Source: Aquipseudomonas alcaligenes
GTDB lineage: Bacteria > Pseudomonadota > Gammaproteobacteria > Pseudomonadales > Pseudomonadaceae
Direction of reading: 5' to 3'
NCBI RefSeq assembly: GCF_003205495.1
Contig: NZ_QJRX01000001.1
Coordinates: 186,001-250,000, forward strand
DNA: 64,000 nucleotides
The position numbers and the translations under genes are program-made. The notes below the pieces were generated by a model. The model saw only the letters and a program-made list of their open reading frames with translations. It did no database searches and was not told the DNA's origin. The stretch's first letter is position 1. Each line of letters opens with the position of its first letter. Positions 27,663 to 37,895 of this stretch are shown here, in pieces.

Positions 27663-28475
27663 CTATTCCAGTTCGAACAGGCCGCTGCCCGGCGCCGGGT
27701 CGGCCAGCCGCGCGCGGATGTCGGGGTCGATGCGCGGATCATCCGGGCGGTACAGCGCCACCTGGCGGAAGGCATTGACCCGGTTGATCTCCGGCCCCAG
27801 GTATTCCCACACCACGCGGGTGCAGGCTGGGGTGCGCCGGTCGCCGCTGGAGACTCCGGTCTTCAGGCCGTTGAGGCGGGTGATGCGGCTCTTGAAGCTG
27901 GGGATGAGGATGGTCTGGCTCATCTCGTTGAGGGTCAGCGACTCGTAGTCGAGCAGGAACAGGCGGTCCTGCAGGTAGAAGGCGGCGCCCAGGTAGCGAC
28001 AGCGTACCCAGTCCTCGGCCTCGCCGGCGCGCGTGCGCTCCTGGCGCTCCTGGCGCTCGAACAGGAAGTCGCCGTCCTCTTCCCACAGCTGCACCAGCGA
28101 CAGCAGCACATAGCCCGGCACCGACATGCAGTTGGAATATTCGAAGTAGTAGCCGCAGTAGCGGCGCAGGTCGCTGGCGTGCTCGCGCAGCGGATTGAAC
28201 AGCGCCAGCAGCGGGTCCCTGGCCGCCGCGCGGCCGGGCTCGGCGCCGCGCGCACCGATCAGGCGAGCGAACTGCTCGGGCGGCAGGCCCAGCTCGTAGT
28301 CCTCGACGCCGAAGAAGTCGCAGATGCGCTTGAGGTTGTAGGCCGTCGGGCGGCTCTGGCCACCGAGGTACTTGTTGAACTGGGCGCGATTGATCGCCAG
28401 CTTGCGGCAAACCTCGGCGATCGAGCGGTAGTGGCTGCACAGCAGCTTGAGGTTGGCACCGAGGTGTTCGGACAT
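27663..28475 (-). CDS. XRE-type helix-turn-helix regulator with long C-terminal domain
   Basis: A 270-residue protein. Residues ~5-65 form a Cro/CI-type helix-turn-helix (NLKLLCSHYRSIAEVCRKLAINRAQFNKYLGG), followed by about 200 residues with no family I recognise; this part contains CGYYFEYSNCMSVPGYVLLSLVQL and a late ILIPSFKSRITRLNG. It is transcribed divergently from the AGCS symporter, so that gene is the best candidate target. The C-terminal half probably senses a ligand, but the sequence does not show which. Confidence 0.78.
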   Translation of the reverse strand: MSEHLGANLKLLCSHYRSIAEVCRKLAINRAQFNKYLGGQSRPTAYNLKRICDFFGVEDYELGLPPEQFARLIGARGAEPGRAAARDPLLALFNPLREHASDLRRYCGYYFEYSNCMSVPGYVLLSLVQLWEEDGDFLFERQERQERTRAGEAEDWVRCRYLGAAFYLQDRLFLLDYESLTLNEMSQTILIPSFKSRITRLNGLKTGVSSGDRRTPACTRVVWEYLGPEINRVNAFRQVALYRPDDPRIDPDIRARLADPAPGSGLFELE

Positions 28476-28635
28476 GGCGGCGGACCTGATGATGCGAGCG
28501 GCGCGATTCTAGCATCAACTCGCGCCATCTCGCCGCAACCCGCGAAATTGCCTACGCGCGCTCTGCGGAAGACCATGCGCCGGCCGCGGACTGTCCCGGC
28601 GTGCGCACGCATAACTACAAGAGAGACAACCCATC

Positions 28636-30084
<1,449 letters not shown>

Positions 30085-30101
30085 TCCACAGCCGTACAGG
30101 G

Positions 30102-30124
30102 AAGGGGGCCACGGCCCCCTTTTT
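30102..30124 (+). terminator. Rho-independent terminator after the AGCS gene
   Basis: AAGGGGGCC-AC-GGCCCCCTT forms a 9-bp stem followed by further T residues, 18 bp past the stop codon. The two-base loop is short, so the innermost pair probably opens. Confidence 0.85.
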
Positions 30125-30187
30125 CTTGCCCAGCCGGCGCCGTTTCGCCGTTACACTCGGGCGAAAAACGCGCGCAAGGAGCCGCAG

Positions 30188-30634
30188 ATGACCGTGCAGA
30201 TCCGCCCCGTCGGCGCCGCCGACCAGGCCGCCTGGCTACCGCTGTGGCAGGCCTACCAGCGCTTCTACCAGGCCGAGATCCCAGCCGCGACCAGCGCCGT
30301 CACCTGGCAGCGCTTCCTCGACCCGGCCGAGCCGATGCACGCCGCGCTGGCCTGGCGCGACGGCGAGGCGATCGGCCTGGTGCACTGGATCTTCCACCGC
30401 TCCTGCTGGACGGTCGGCGACTACTGCTACCTGCAGGACCTGTTCGTCGCCGAAGGCGTGCGTGGCGGCGGCCTCGGCCGCGCGCTGATCGAGCATGTCT
30501 ACGCGCAGGCCCGCCAGGCCGGCGCCAGCCGCGTGCACTGGCTGACCCAGGAGCACAACGCCCAGGCGCGCCTGCTCTACGAGCGCATCGCCAGCCGTTC
30601 CGGCTTCATCCAGTACCGTCAGTTGTTGGATTGA
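30188..30634 (+). CDS. GNAT-family N-acetyltransferase
   Basis: A 148-residue single-domain acetyltransferase. The acetyl-CoA pyrophosphate loop is RGGGLGRAL in LFVAEGVRGGGLGRALIEHVY, followed by ARLLYERIASRSGFIQYR as the usual C-terminal motif. ATG 30188 has AAGGAG seven bases upstream; a longer frame from 29921 runs through the symporter end and terminator and is rejected. It stops 2 bp before the asparaginase start, so the two are probably cotranscribed. The substrate is unknown; a polyamine or amino acid would suit the neighbourhood but is a guess. Confidence 0.88.
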   Translation: MTVQIRPVGAADQAAWLPLWQAYQRFYQAEIPAATSAVTWQRFLDPAEPMHAALAWRDGEAIGLVHWIFHRSCWTVGDYCYLQDLFVAEGVRGGGLGRALIEHVYAQARQAGASRVHWLTQEHNAQARLLYERIASRSGFIQYRQLLD

Positions 30635-30636
30635 TC

Positions 30637-31629
30637 ATGACTTCTTCGCAGAACCTGCTGGTGCTCTACACCGGCGGCACCATCGGCATGCAGATGAGCG
30701 AGTCCGGCCTGGCGCCGGCCTCCGGCTTCGAGGCGCGCCTGCGCGCCGAGCAGGCCGCCCACCCTGAGCGGCCGGCACCGGCCTGGCGCTTCGCCGAGCT
30801 CAGCCCGCCGATCGACAGCGCCAACATGCGCCAGCAGCACTGGCTGGCGATGCGCGACGCCATCGTCCGCGCGGTGGACGAGGACGGCGTCGATGCCGTG
30901 CTGCTGCTGCACGGCACCGACACCCTGGCCTACAGCGCCGCGGCGCTGAGCTTCCTGCTGCTGGGCATCGAGGTACCGGTGCTGCTGACCGGCTCCATGC
31001 AGCCGGCGGGCGTGCCCGGCGGCGATGCCTGGCCCAACCTGTTCGGCGCCCTGGGCCTGCTCGCCAGCGGCATGGCGCCGGGGGTGCACCTGTACTTCGC
31101 CGGCCAGCTGCTGCACGGCGCGCGCGCCAGCAAGTGCAAGAGCGAGGCCTTCGACGCCTTCGCCGACCACGGCCGGCCGCGGCATGCCGAGCACCTGCCC
31201 AGCCTGCCCGCCGCCCTGCACTACCGCCAGCCGCGCCGCGCGGTGGCCCTGGCCGTGCAGCCGCTGTTCCCCGGCCTCGGCGCCGCGCAGCTGCGCGCCG
31301 TGCTCGACAGCGGCGTCGAGGCCCTGCTGCTGGAGTGCTACGGCAGCGGCACCGGACCGGCGGACGATGCGCAGATCCTCGCCACCCTGCGCGAGGCACG
31401 CGCCCGCGGCGTGGTGCTGGCGGCGATCAGCCAGTGCCCGCAGGGGCATGTCGAGTTCGGCGTGTATGCCGCCGGCAGCGCCCTGGCCGGCGTCGGCCTG
31501 GTCAGCGGCGGCGGCATGGGCCGCGAGGCGGCCCTGGGCAAGCTGTTCGGCCTGCTCGGCGCCGGCCTGCCGGCGGCCGAGGTGGAGCGCCTGTTCACCC
31601 TCGACCTGTGCGGCGAGATGGCCGGCTAG
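30637..31629 (+). CDS. L-asparaginase, cytoplasmic type I
   Basis: A 330-residue amidohydrolase that converts asparagine to aspartate and ammonium. The two nucleophile-region signatures are present: [10 protein letters not shown] and [18 protein letters not shown]; a later LTGSMQPAG segment is also typical. No signal peptide is seen, so it is likely the cytoplasmic, lower-affinity type (AnsA-like). Its product aspartate is the substrate of the nearby aspA. Its stop overlaps the convergent glutaminase stop by four bases. Confidence 0.9.
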   Translation: MTSSQNLLVLYTGGTIGMQMSESGLAPASGFEARLRAEQAAHPERPAPAWRFAELSPPIDSANMRQQHWLAMRDAIVRAVDEDGVDAVLLLHGTDTLAYSAAALSFLLLGIEVPVLLTGSMQPAGVPGGDAWPNLFGALGLLASGMAPGVHLYFAGQLLHGARASKCKSEAFDAFADHGRPRHAEHLPSLPAALHYRQPRRAVALAVQPLFPGLGAAQLRAVLDSGVEALLLECYGSGTGPADDAQILATLREARARGVVLAAISQCPQGHVEFGVYAAGSALAGVGLVSGGGMGREAALGKLFGLLGAGLPAAEVERLFTLDLCGEMAG

Positions 31630-32549
31630 CCCGCCAGCGGCGAGAACACCGACCAGCCGATGCGCTCGCTGAGCAGCTCCAGCGCCGCCATGCCGGCCAG
31701 CGAGTTGCCGGCGGCGTTCAGCTCCGGCGACCACACGCAGACAGTGAAGCGCCCCGGCACCACCGCGACTATGCCGCCACCGACGCCGCTCTTGCCCGGC
31801 AGGCCGACCCGATAAGCGAAGTTGCCGGCCTCGTCGTACAGCCCGCTGGTGGCCATGATGGCGTTGACCTGCTGGGTCTGGCGCGGCGTCAGCACCTGGC
31901 CACCGCCGTGCCGGCAGAAGCCCTGGTTGGCCAGGAAACCGAAGGCGCGCGCCAGGTCCACGCAGCTCATGGCCAGGGCACAGTGGTGGAAGTAGCTGCG
32001 CAGCACCTCCTCGACCTCGTTGTGGAAGTTGCCGAAGGCCTGCATCAGGTAGGCCGCGGCGGCGTTGCGCGCGCGGTGCTGGTACTCCGACTCGGCGACC
32101 TTGGCATCCGACACCACCAGCGGGTTGCCCGACAGGCGCCGCACCAGGTCGCGCAGCGACAGCGCCGGGGCGGCGAAGCGCGACTGGTTGATGTCGCAGA
32201 TCACCAGGGCACCGGCGTTGATGAAGGGGTTGCGCGGCCGGCCGCGCTCGAACTCCAGCTGCACCAGCGAGTTGAACGGCTGGCCCGAGGGCTCGTGGCC
32301 GAGGCGCTGCCAGATGTCCTCGCCGGAGTGCTGGATGGCCTGCACCAGGCTGAACACCTTGGAGATGCTCTGGATCGAGAAGGGCTCGACGGCATCGCCG
32401 GCGGTGTACAGGCTGCCGTCCACGCCGTAGACGGCGATGCCCAGGCGCGCGGCCGGCACCTCGGCCAGGGCCGGGATGTAGTCGGCCACCTTGCCGCGGC
32501 CCAGCAGGGGACGGACCTGGTCCAGAATCTCGTTCAACAGCGCCTGCAT
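31626..32549 (-). CDS. glsA: Glutaminase (serine beta-lactamase-like fold)
   Basis: A 307-residue glutaminase that converts glutamine to glutamate and ammonium. The catalytic S-x-x-K is SISK in [17 protein letters not shown], and [10 protein letters not shown] plus [18 protein letters not shown] segments ([21 protein letters not shown]) follow the family. Length and the lack of a signal peptide fit bacterial GlsA. ATG 32549 has AGAGGTGGAG upstream. The conserved C-terminal part ([18 protein letters not shown]) is complete. Confidence 0.94.
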   Translation of the reverse strand: MQALLNEILDQVRPLLGRGKVADYIPALAEVPAARLGIAVYGVDGSLYTAGDAVEPFSIQSISKVFSLVQAIQHSGEDIWQRLGHEPSGQPFNSLVQLEFERGRPRNPFINAGALVICDINQSRFAAPALSLRDLVRRLSGNPLVVSDAKVAESEYQHRARNAAAAYLMQAFGNFHNEVEEVLRSYFHHCALAMSCVDLARAFGFLANQGFCRHGGGQVLTPRQTQQVNAIMATSGLYDEAGNFAYRVGLPGKSGVGGGIVAVVPGRFTVCVWSPELNAAGNSLAGMAALELLSERIGWSVFSPLAG

Positions 32550-32742
32550 GCTCCACCTCTTGCGTTCGCGGGTGCCGAACTAGACGTCCGCGGCGGGCTC
32601 GCCATCACAGCGCGGGCGGCCCGCCCGGCGCCTGCCACTGGCGATAATGGCCGCAATTATCCCTTTGTTGGCCGGCGTTATCGTTCTCCGGGCCCGCGCG
32701 GGGTGCCAACAATGCGTGCAGCCCATCGCGGAGAACAACCAG

Positions 32743-33771
32743 ATGCTGACCTTCTACAGCGACGACCACCGCCTGCACCATGCCAGTGGCGAGATGGTCG
32801 GCGGCGAGTACAGGCCCTGCTTCGAGATGCCAGCGCGCGCCGACCACGTGCTGGCCCGGGTGCGCGAGCGCAGGCTCGGCGAAGTGCTGGCGCCGCAGGA
32901 CTTCGGCCTGGCGCCGATCGCGCGCATCCACAGCGCCGACTACCTGGAGTTCCTGCAGAAGGCCTGGGCCGGCTGGGCCGCCCAGGGCAACACGGCGGAC
33001 TTCCTGCCCGGCGTGTTCCCGGCCCGCCACCTACGGGCCAGGCGCCCGGACGACCTGTACGGCCAGTACGGCTTCCACAGCTTCGATTGCTTCGCGCCGA
33101 TCACCGCCGGCACCTGGCAGGCGGCCTACAGCTCCGCCCAGGTCGCCCTGAGCGCGCAGCGCGAGATCGCCGCCGGCGCCCATGGCGTCTTCGCCCTGTG
33201 CCGGCCGCCGGGCCACCACGCCAGCGCCGACGTGATGGGCGGCTACTGCTACCTGAACAACGTGGCCATCGCCGCCCAGGCCTGCCTCGACCAGGGCGCC
33301 GCGCGGGTGGCCATCCTCGACGTCGACTACCATCACGGCAACGGCACCCAGTCGATCTTCTACGAGCGCGACGACGTGCTGGTGGCCAATATCCACGGCA
33401 GCCCGAGCTTCGAGTACCCGCACTTCCTCGGCTACGCCGACGAGACCGGCGCCGGCCGTGGCGAGGGCTGCAACCTCAATTTGCCACTGGCCGCCGGCAG
33501 CGCCTGGGATACCTGGGGCGCCGCCCTGGAGACGGCCTGCAAGCGCATCGCCGCCCATGACCCGGACGTGCTGCTGGTGTCCCTCGGCGTCGACACCTAC
33601 CAGGCCGACCCGATCTCCAGCTTCAAGCTCGACAGCCCGGACTACCTGCGCATGGGCGAACGCATCGCCGCGCTGGGCAAGCCGACCCTGTTCGTCATGG
33701 AGGGCGGCTACGCGGTCGCCGAAATCGGCATCAACGCCGTCAACGTACTCGAAGGCTTCCAGGGCGCCTGA
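32743..33771 (+). CDS. aphA: Acetylpolyamine amidohydrolase (histone-deacetylase fold)
   Basis: A 342-residue zinc hydrolase that removes acetyl groups from acetylputrescine, acetylcadaverine and similar amines. I chose ATG 32743 (MLTFYSDDHRLHH), the conserved family start; an upstream ATG at 32647 adds a poor N-terminus. The active site is visible: RPPGHHASADVMGGYCYLNN, the zinc motif ILDVDYHHGNGT (Asp and His ligands) and SLGVDTYQADP with the third ligand. A polyamine-binding protein gene follows 29 bp downstream, so the pair likely captures and deacetylates external acetylpolyamines. The symbol rests on that pairing, which I recall from P. aeruginosa aphA. Confidence 0.88.
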   Translation: MLTFYSDDHRLHHASGEMVGGEYRPCFEMPARADHVLARVRERRLGEVLAPQDFGLAPIARIHSADYLEFLQKAWAGWAAQGNTADFLPGVFPARHLRARRPDDLYGQYGFHSFDCFAPITAGTWQAAYSSAQVALSAQREIAAGAHGVFALCRPPGHHASADVMGGYCYLNNVAIAAQACLDQGAARVAILDVDYHHGNGTQSIFYERDDVLVANIHGSPSFEYPHFLGYADETGAGRGEGCNLNLPLAAGSAWDTWGAALETACKRIAAHDPDVLLVSLGVDTYQADPISSFKLDSPDYLRMGERIAALGKPTLFVMEGGYAVAEIGINAVNVLEGFQGA

Positions 33772-33800
33772 GCCCGACACAACCAGGGGAGACAACCACC

Positions 33801-34904
33801 ATGCACAAGACCATCCCGCTGCTGCTCGGCGCCTCGCTGTGCGCCGCCACCCTGCACGCCAGCGCCGCCGAAGCGCCGGTGCGCGAGCTGCGCGTGTACA
33901 ACTGGGCCGACTACATGCTGCCGTCGGTGCCCAAGGACTTCGCCAAGAGCAGCGGCATCAAGCTGACCTGGGACGTGTTCGACACCAACGAGGCGCTGGA
34001 GGCCAAGCTGCTCGCCGGCAATTCCGGCTACGACCTGGTGGTGCCGTCCAACACCTTCCTCGACGTGCAGATCAAGGCCGGCGTGTTCCAGAAGCTGGAC
34101 AAGTCCAAGCTGCCCAACTGGCAGCACCTGGACCCCAACCTGCTGCAGCTGATGGCCACCAACGACCCGGGCAACCAGTACGCCGTGCCCTACATGTACG
34201 GCACCGTGCTGCTCGGCTACAACCCGGACAAGGTGCGTGCGGCACTCGGCGAGAATGCCCCGCTGGACAGCTGGGACCTGGTGTTCAAGCCGGAGAACAT
34301 GGAGAAGCTCAAGGCCTGCGGCGTGGCCATGCTCGACACGCCGACCGACATCCTGCCGATCGCCCTCGACTACCTGGGCCTGGACCCCAACAGCACCAAC
34401 CCGGCCGACTACGACAAGGCCGCCGAGCTGATGATGCAGATCCGCCCCTACGTCACCTACTTCCACTCGGCCAAGTACATGACCGACATCGCCAACGGCG
34501 ACATCTGCGTGGCCATCGGCTACTCCGGCAGCTTCTACCAGTTCGCCAACCGGGCCAAGGAAGCCGGCAACGGCGTGGTGGTGAAATGGAAGCTGCCGAA
34601 GGAAGGCGCGCCGCTGTGGTACGACTCCTTCGCCATCCCGGCCAGCGCCCAGAACGTCGAGGAGGCCCACGCCTTCCTCAACCACCTGCTGGAGCCGAAG
34701 GTGGTGGCGCCGATCAGCGACTTCCTCGGCTACCCGAACCCGAACAAGGACGCCATGCCACTGGTGAGCGCGGCCATCCGCGACGATGCCGACCTGACCC
34801 CGCCGCCCGCGGTGCAGCAGAACCTCTACGTGCTCAAGCCGCTGCCGCAGAAGATCGAGCGGGTGCGCACGCGCGTCTGGAGCAAGATCAAGACCGGCAG
34901 CTAA
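33801..34904 (+). CDS. PotF-family periplasmic polyamine-binding protein paired with the acetylpolyamine hydrolase
   Basis: A 367-residue periplasmic binding protein with signal peptide (MHKTIPLLLGASLCAATLHASAAEA). It keeps [36 protein letters not shown] and LWYDSFAIPASAQN. The fourth motif ends in Ser where SpuD and SpuE have Asp (GYSGD), so one likely amine contact is changed; this could suit an acetylated end. It is 29 bp behind the amidohydrolase and carries no transporter partners. It is closed by a strong terminator. Confidence 0.88.
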   Translation: MHKTIPLLLGASLCAATLHASAAEAPVRELRVYNWADYMLPSVPKDFAKSSGIKLTWDVFDTNEALEAKLLAGNSGYDLVVPSNTFLDVQIKAGVFQKLDKSKLPNWQHLDPNLLQLMATNDPGNQYAVPYMYGTVLLGYNPDKVRAALGENAPLDSWDLVFKPENMEKLKACGVAMLDTPTDILPIALDYLGLDPNSTNPADYDKAAELMMQIRPYVTYFHSAKYMTDIANGDICVAIGYSGSFYQFANRAKEAGNGVVVKWKLPKEGAPLWYDSFAIPASAQNVEEAHAFLNHLLEPKVVAPISDFLGYPNPNKDAMPLVSAAIRDDADLTPPPAVQQNLYVLKPLPQKIERVRTRVWSKIKTGS

Positions 34905-34936
34905 GTGCAGCCCAAGCGCGGCACCTGGGGCAGCCC

Positions 34937-34974
34937 AAACGAAGAAGCCGGTCATGCGACCGGCTTCTTCGTTT
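34937..34974. terminator. Bidirectional rho-independent terminator
   Basis: A perfect 17-bp stem (AAACGAAGAAGCCGGTC and its complement) with loop ATGC lies between convergent genes. It ends the binding-protein transcript on plus and the small protein gene on minus, though T-tails are short. Confidence 0.9.
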
Positions 34975-34986
34975 CTGGGTGAAGGA

Positions 34987-35325
34987 TCAATCCTTCTTGT
35001 AGCCGCTCTCGGTGCAGCCCAGGCAACGCACGAAGGCGGCCATGCCCGGCTCCACCACCAGCGCCTGGCCGGCTTCCTTGACGTTGCCACCGGCGGCGGT
35101 GAACGGCAGGCTGACTACGAACAGGCCGGCGCCGATGATGGTGCCGGCGATCAGCAGCGGGCGGGCGATCAGCAGGTCGCCGACCATGGCATAGCCCTTG
35201 GGCGCTTCCAGGGTATAGGTGGGATCGCCGCTGGTGTTCTGCTGAACCACCTCCGCCTGCGCCGGCAGTGCCAGCAGGCCAGTGGTCAGAGCCAAGACAG
35301 CGGCGGTGGTGCGAAACAGGTTCAT
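34987..35325 (-). CDS. Small exported/membrane protein of unknown function
   Basis: A 112-residue protein. I chose ATG 35325 ([25 protein letters not shown]) because AAGGA lies seven bases upstream; the ATG at 35340 overlaps that site. The start is a clear Sec signal peptide, and a hydrophobic segment ([27 protein letters not shown]) sits in the middle. A C-terminal CLGC motif could form a disulfide or bind metal. I recall similar proteins in Pseudomonas but know of no proven role. Monocistronic, convergent with the polyamine-binding gene. Confidence 0.75.
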   Translation of the reverse strand: MNLFRTTAAVLALTTGLLALPAQAEVVQQNTSGDPTYTLEAPKGYAMVGDLLIARPLLIAGTIIGAGLFVVSLPFTAAGGNVKEAGQALVVEPGMAAFVRCLGCTESGYKKD

Positions 35326-35409
35326 GGCGCGGTCCTTCATTTGTGTAGTTATGGCAGAGCGTTGCAGCTAACTATAACAGCGCTCTGGCAATTGTCAGCG
35401 TGAACGCCG

Positions 35410-35988
35410 TCAATCGCCGTGGAAGGCATTCTCCGGCTTCTTCGGCACATAGGGGCGGAAGAACGCCAGCAGCGCCTTGAGATCGGCCTCGGCATCGCCG
35501 CTCGGTTGGAACGGCGCCCCGATCACCACGCGGCGGTTGGCGAAGTCCAGTGCCCCCGGCACGATCGGCACGCCGGCGCCCAGGGCGATGTGGTAGAAGC
35601 CCATCTTCCAGCGCTCGACCTTCTTGCGCGTGCCCTCCGGCGACAGCACCAGGATGAACTCGCGGTTGTCGCGAAAGCTCTGGATCGCCTGTTCCACCAT
35701 GTTCAGGCTGAGGTGGCGCTGGATCGGGATGCCGCCCCAGCTGCGCAGCAGGCCGCCGAAGGGCCAGCGGAAGATGCTGTGCTTGCCGAACCAGCGCGCG
35801 TTCAGGCGCAGCACGAACTTCAGGGCGATGAAGATCACGAAGTCCCAGTTGGAGGTGTGATGGGCGCCGATGGCGACGAACTTGTCGAGCCGTGGCAGCT
35901 CGCCCTCGATGCGCCAGCCCATGAGCTTCAGCGCGGTGCGCCCGATCCACTCGGCGAGCGGGTTGGGCGGCAGGTAATTGCCGTACAT
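35410..35988 (-). CDS. PlsC-family 1-acylglycerol-3-phosphate acyltransferase
   Basis: A 192-residue membrane-associated acyltransferase of the PlsC type, with the HX4D box in AHHTSNWDF and the EGTR box in LSPEGTRKK. These enzymes place an acyl chain on lysophosphatidate in phospholipid synthesis, or modify related lipids. It is shorter than E. coli PlsC but within the range of small paralogues. It lies 38 bp downstream of mutM in the same direction. The acceptor cannot be deduced; an ornithine-lipid or similar paralogue is possible. Confidence 0.85.
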   Translation of the reverse strand: MYGNYLPPNPLAEWIGRTALKLMGWRIEGELPRLDKFVAIGAHHTSNWDFVIFIALKFVLRLNARWFGKHSIFRWPFGGLLRSWGGIPIQRHLSLNMVEQAIQSFRDNREFILVLSPEGTRKKVERWKMGFYHIALGAGVPIVPGALDFANRRVVIGAPFQPSGDAEADLKALLAFFRPYVPKKPENAFHGD

Positions 35989-36026
35989 CCTGGTTCCTAC
36001 TGCTTGTTCTTATTCTGGGTGAAGCG

Positions 36027-36839
36027 TTAGCGCTGGCATTTCGGGCAGTACACGCTGGCGCGCTGGCCCAGTTTCACCTCGCGCAGGGTCGTGCCGCAAA
36101 CCTTGCAGAACTCCCCGCCACGGCCATAGGCGAACAGCTCCTGCTGGAAGTAGCCGGGCTGGCCGTCGCCGCCGATGAAGTCGCGCAGGGTGGTGCCGCC
36201 GCGCTCGATGGCATGGGCGAGGATGCGCTTGATCTCCTCGGCCAGCCGCGCATAGCGCGCCCGCGAGATGGAGCCGGCCTCGCGGCGCGGGTCGATGCCG
36301 GCGGCGAACAGGGCCTCGGTCGCGTAGATGTTGCCGACGCCGACCACCACCGCGTTGTCCATGATGAAGGGCTTGACCGCCATGCTGCGCCCGCGCGACT
36401 GCTGGAACAGGCGCTCGCCGTCGAAGGCGGCGGTCAGCGGCTCCGGCCCCAACTTGGCCAGCAGCTCATGGTGCAGCGGGTCGCTGCTCCACAGCAGCGC
36501 ACCGAAGCGCCGCGGGTCGGTGTAGCGCAGCGCCAGCCCCGACTCCAGCTCGATATCGACATGCTCGTGCTTGCCCGCCGGGGTGCCCACCGGCACCAGG
36601 CGCAGGTTGCCGGACATGCCCAGGTGGCCGATCAGGGTGCCGCTTTCGGCCTGGATCAGCAGGTACTTGGCGCGCCGCTCGACGCACTCGATGCGCTGGC
36701 CGGACAGGCGCACGTCGAGGTCCTCGGGGATCGGCCAGCGCAGGCGGCGCTCGCGCACCACCACGCGGGTGACGCGCTGCCCCTCAAGATGGGGGGCGAT
36801 GCCGCGGCGGGTGGTTTCGACTTCGGGTAGTTCGGGCAT
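36027..36839 (-). CDS. mutM: Formamidopyrimidine-DNA glycosylase MutM
   Basis: A 270-residue DNA repair glycosylase/AP lyase that removes 8-oxoguanine and formamidopyrimidines. The mature N-terminal Pro2 nucleophile and Glu3 stand in [13 protein letters not shown], and the conserved Lys region is [20 protein letters not shown]. The C-terminal zinc finger has FCKVCGTTL and YCPKCQR. All the key residues are present. It is followed by the acyltransferase gene, and its neighbours beyond are the HDOD protein and ilvD, an arrangement I recall from other Pseudomonas. Confidence 0.96.
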   Translation of the reverse strand: MPELPEVETTRRGIAPHLEGQRVTRVVVRERRLRWPIPEDLDVRLSGQRIECVERRAKYLLIQAESGTLIGHLGMSGNLRLVPVGTPAGKHEHVDIELESGLALRYTDPRRFGALLWSSDPLHHELLAKLGPEPLTAAFDGERLFQQSRGRSMAVKPFIMDNAVVVGVGNIYATEALFAAGIDPRREAGSISRARYARLAEEIKRILAHAIERGGTTLRDFIGGDGQPGYFQQELFAYGRGGEFCKVCGTTLREVKLGQRASVYCPKCQR

Positions 36840-36898
36840 GACGGGCTCGGGTACTGCGGGGCAGCCGCCATCCTAGCGGGAAGGCGACGAACGGGGAA

Positions 36899-37795
36899 TC
36901 AGCCCGGGCCCAGCTCGCGGATCGACTCCTTGAGGTTCTCGAAGTCGTATTCGGACAGCCCCACGTACTCCAGCACCAGGGTCTGGATGCAGTCCCACTC
37001 GTGGTCGCGCTCCTGGTTGCCCAGCACCTTGTAGCTGGAGCAGATGTGCTCGGCCATCTTGAGGATGGCCATCAGCGTCTTCAGCTGGGCGTCGCGGGCG
37101 ACATCCTCCTCGAAGAAGGACAGCGCGTTGTGGTGGTTGGCGATGGCCTCGCACAGGTGCAGCGGCAGGTTCCACGACTTGGCGGTGAAGTAGCCGACCA
37201 CCGCGTGGTTGGTGTTGAGCAGGCGGTTCTCGGTATCCACCACGCGGCGCTCGCTGCCGGCGTTGTAGTAGGCCTCCTCGAGCACCGTCATGTAGTTGGG
37301 GAAGCGCTTGAGCATCAGCGGGATGCCGCAGTTGTGGAACAGCCCCAGGGTGTAGGCCTCGTCCGGCGACTGGTAGCCGATGCGCTTGGCCAGGGTCAGG
37401 CAGGTCATGGCCACGTCCTGGGCGGTGTCCCAGAAACGGTTGAGGGTGACGATGGCCTCGTCGGTCAGCTCGCCCTTGATCGACTGGGCGTTGATCAGGT
37501 TGATCACCGTGTTGCAGCCGAGCAGGTTGACCGCCTGCTGGATCGAGGCGATGCGGTTGGACAGGCCGAAGTGCGGCGAGTTGACGATCTTCAGCAACGC
37601 GCCGGACAGGCCCGGGTCCTGGCTGATCAGCTTGGCGATGGTCTTCAGGTCCGGGTTGGGCAGGAACTGCTCCATCTGCAGATCCACCATGATCTGCGGC
37701 TGCGGCGGCACGCTGATGCCCTGCAGCACCTGCTGGATCTGTTCGGCGGAGAGTTCGTGGGCCATGGCGAGGAACTGAAGTGAGAAATTCGCCAC
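36899..37795 (-). CDS. HDOD-domain protein
   Basis: A 288-298 residue protein with an HDOD (HD-related output) domain: LKTIAKLISQDPGLSGALLKIVNS, RIASIQQAVNLLG, and LGLFHNCGIPLMLKRF, where the metal His-Asp pair of true HD proteins is partly lost. HDOD proteins act in signal pathways such as chemosensing and c-di-GMP-linked regulation; no enzymatic role is shown. The start is uncertain: GTG 37795 and ATG 37765 (MAHELSAEQ) both lack a clear ribosome site. The C-terminus is acidic. No partner gene is apparent next to it. Confidence 0.85.
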   Translation of the reverse strand: MANFSLQFLAMAHELSAEQIQQVLQGISVPPQPQIMVDLQMEQFLPNPDLKTIAKLISQDPGLSGALLKIVNSPHFGLSNRIASIQQAVNLLGCNTVINLINAQSIKGELTDEAIVTLNRFWDTAQDVAMTCLTLAKRIGYQSPDEAYTLGLFHNCGIPLMLKRFPNYMTVLEEAYYNAGSERRVVDTENRLLNTNHAVVGYFTAKSWNLPLHLCEAIANHHNALSFFEEDVARDAQLKTLMAILKMAEHICSSYKVLGNQERDHEWDCIQTLVLEYVGLSEYDFENLKESIRELGPG

Positions 37796-37895
37796 AGTTT
37801 AGCCAAAGCTTTCCCGACGCCACAGCCAAGTTTTGTAAACGCCGTGAGCCGGGCGAAACGGCTATAATTCCGCTCTTTTTTCGCGGAGTAGCCCC

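Noticed and set aside
30619..32556. 645-codon minus-strand frame over asparaginase and glutaminase
   Set aside because: Shadow frame; it shares DNA with two intact enzymes and has no motif.
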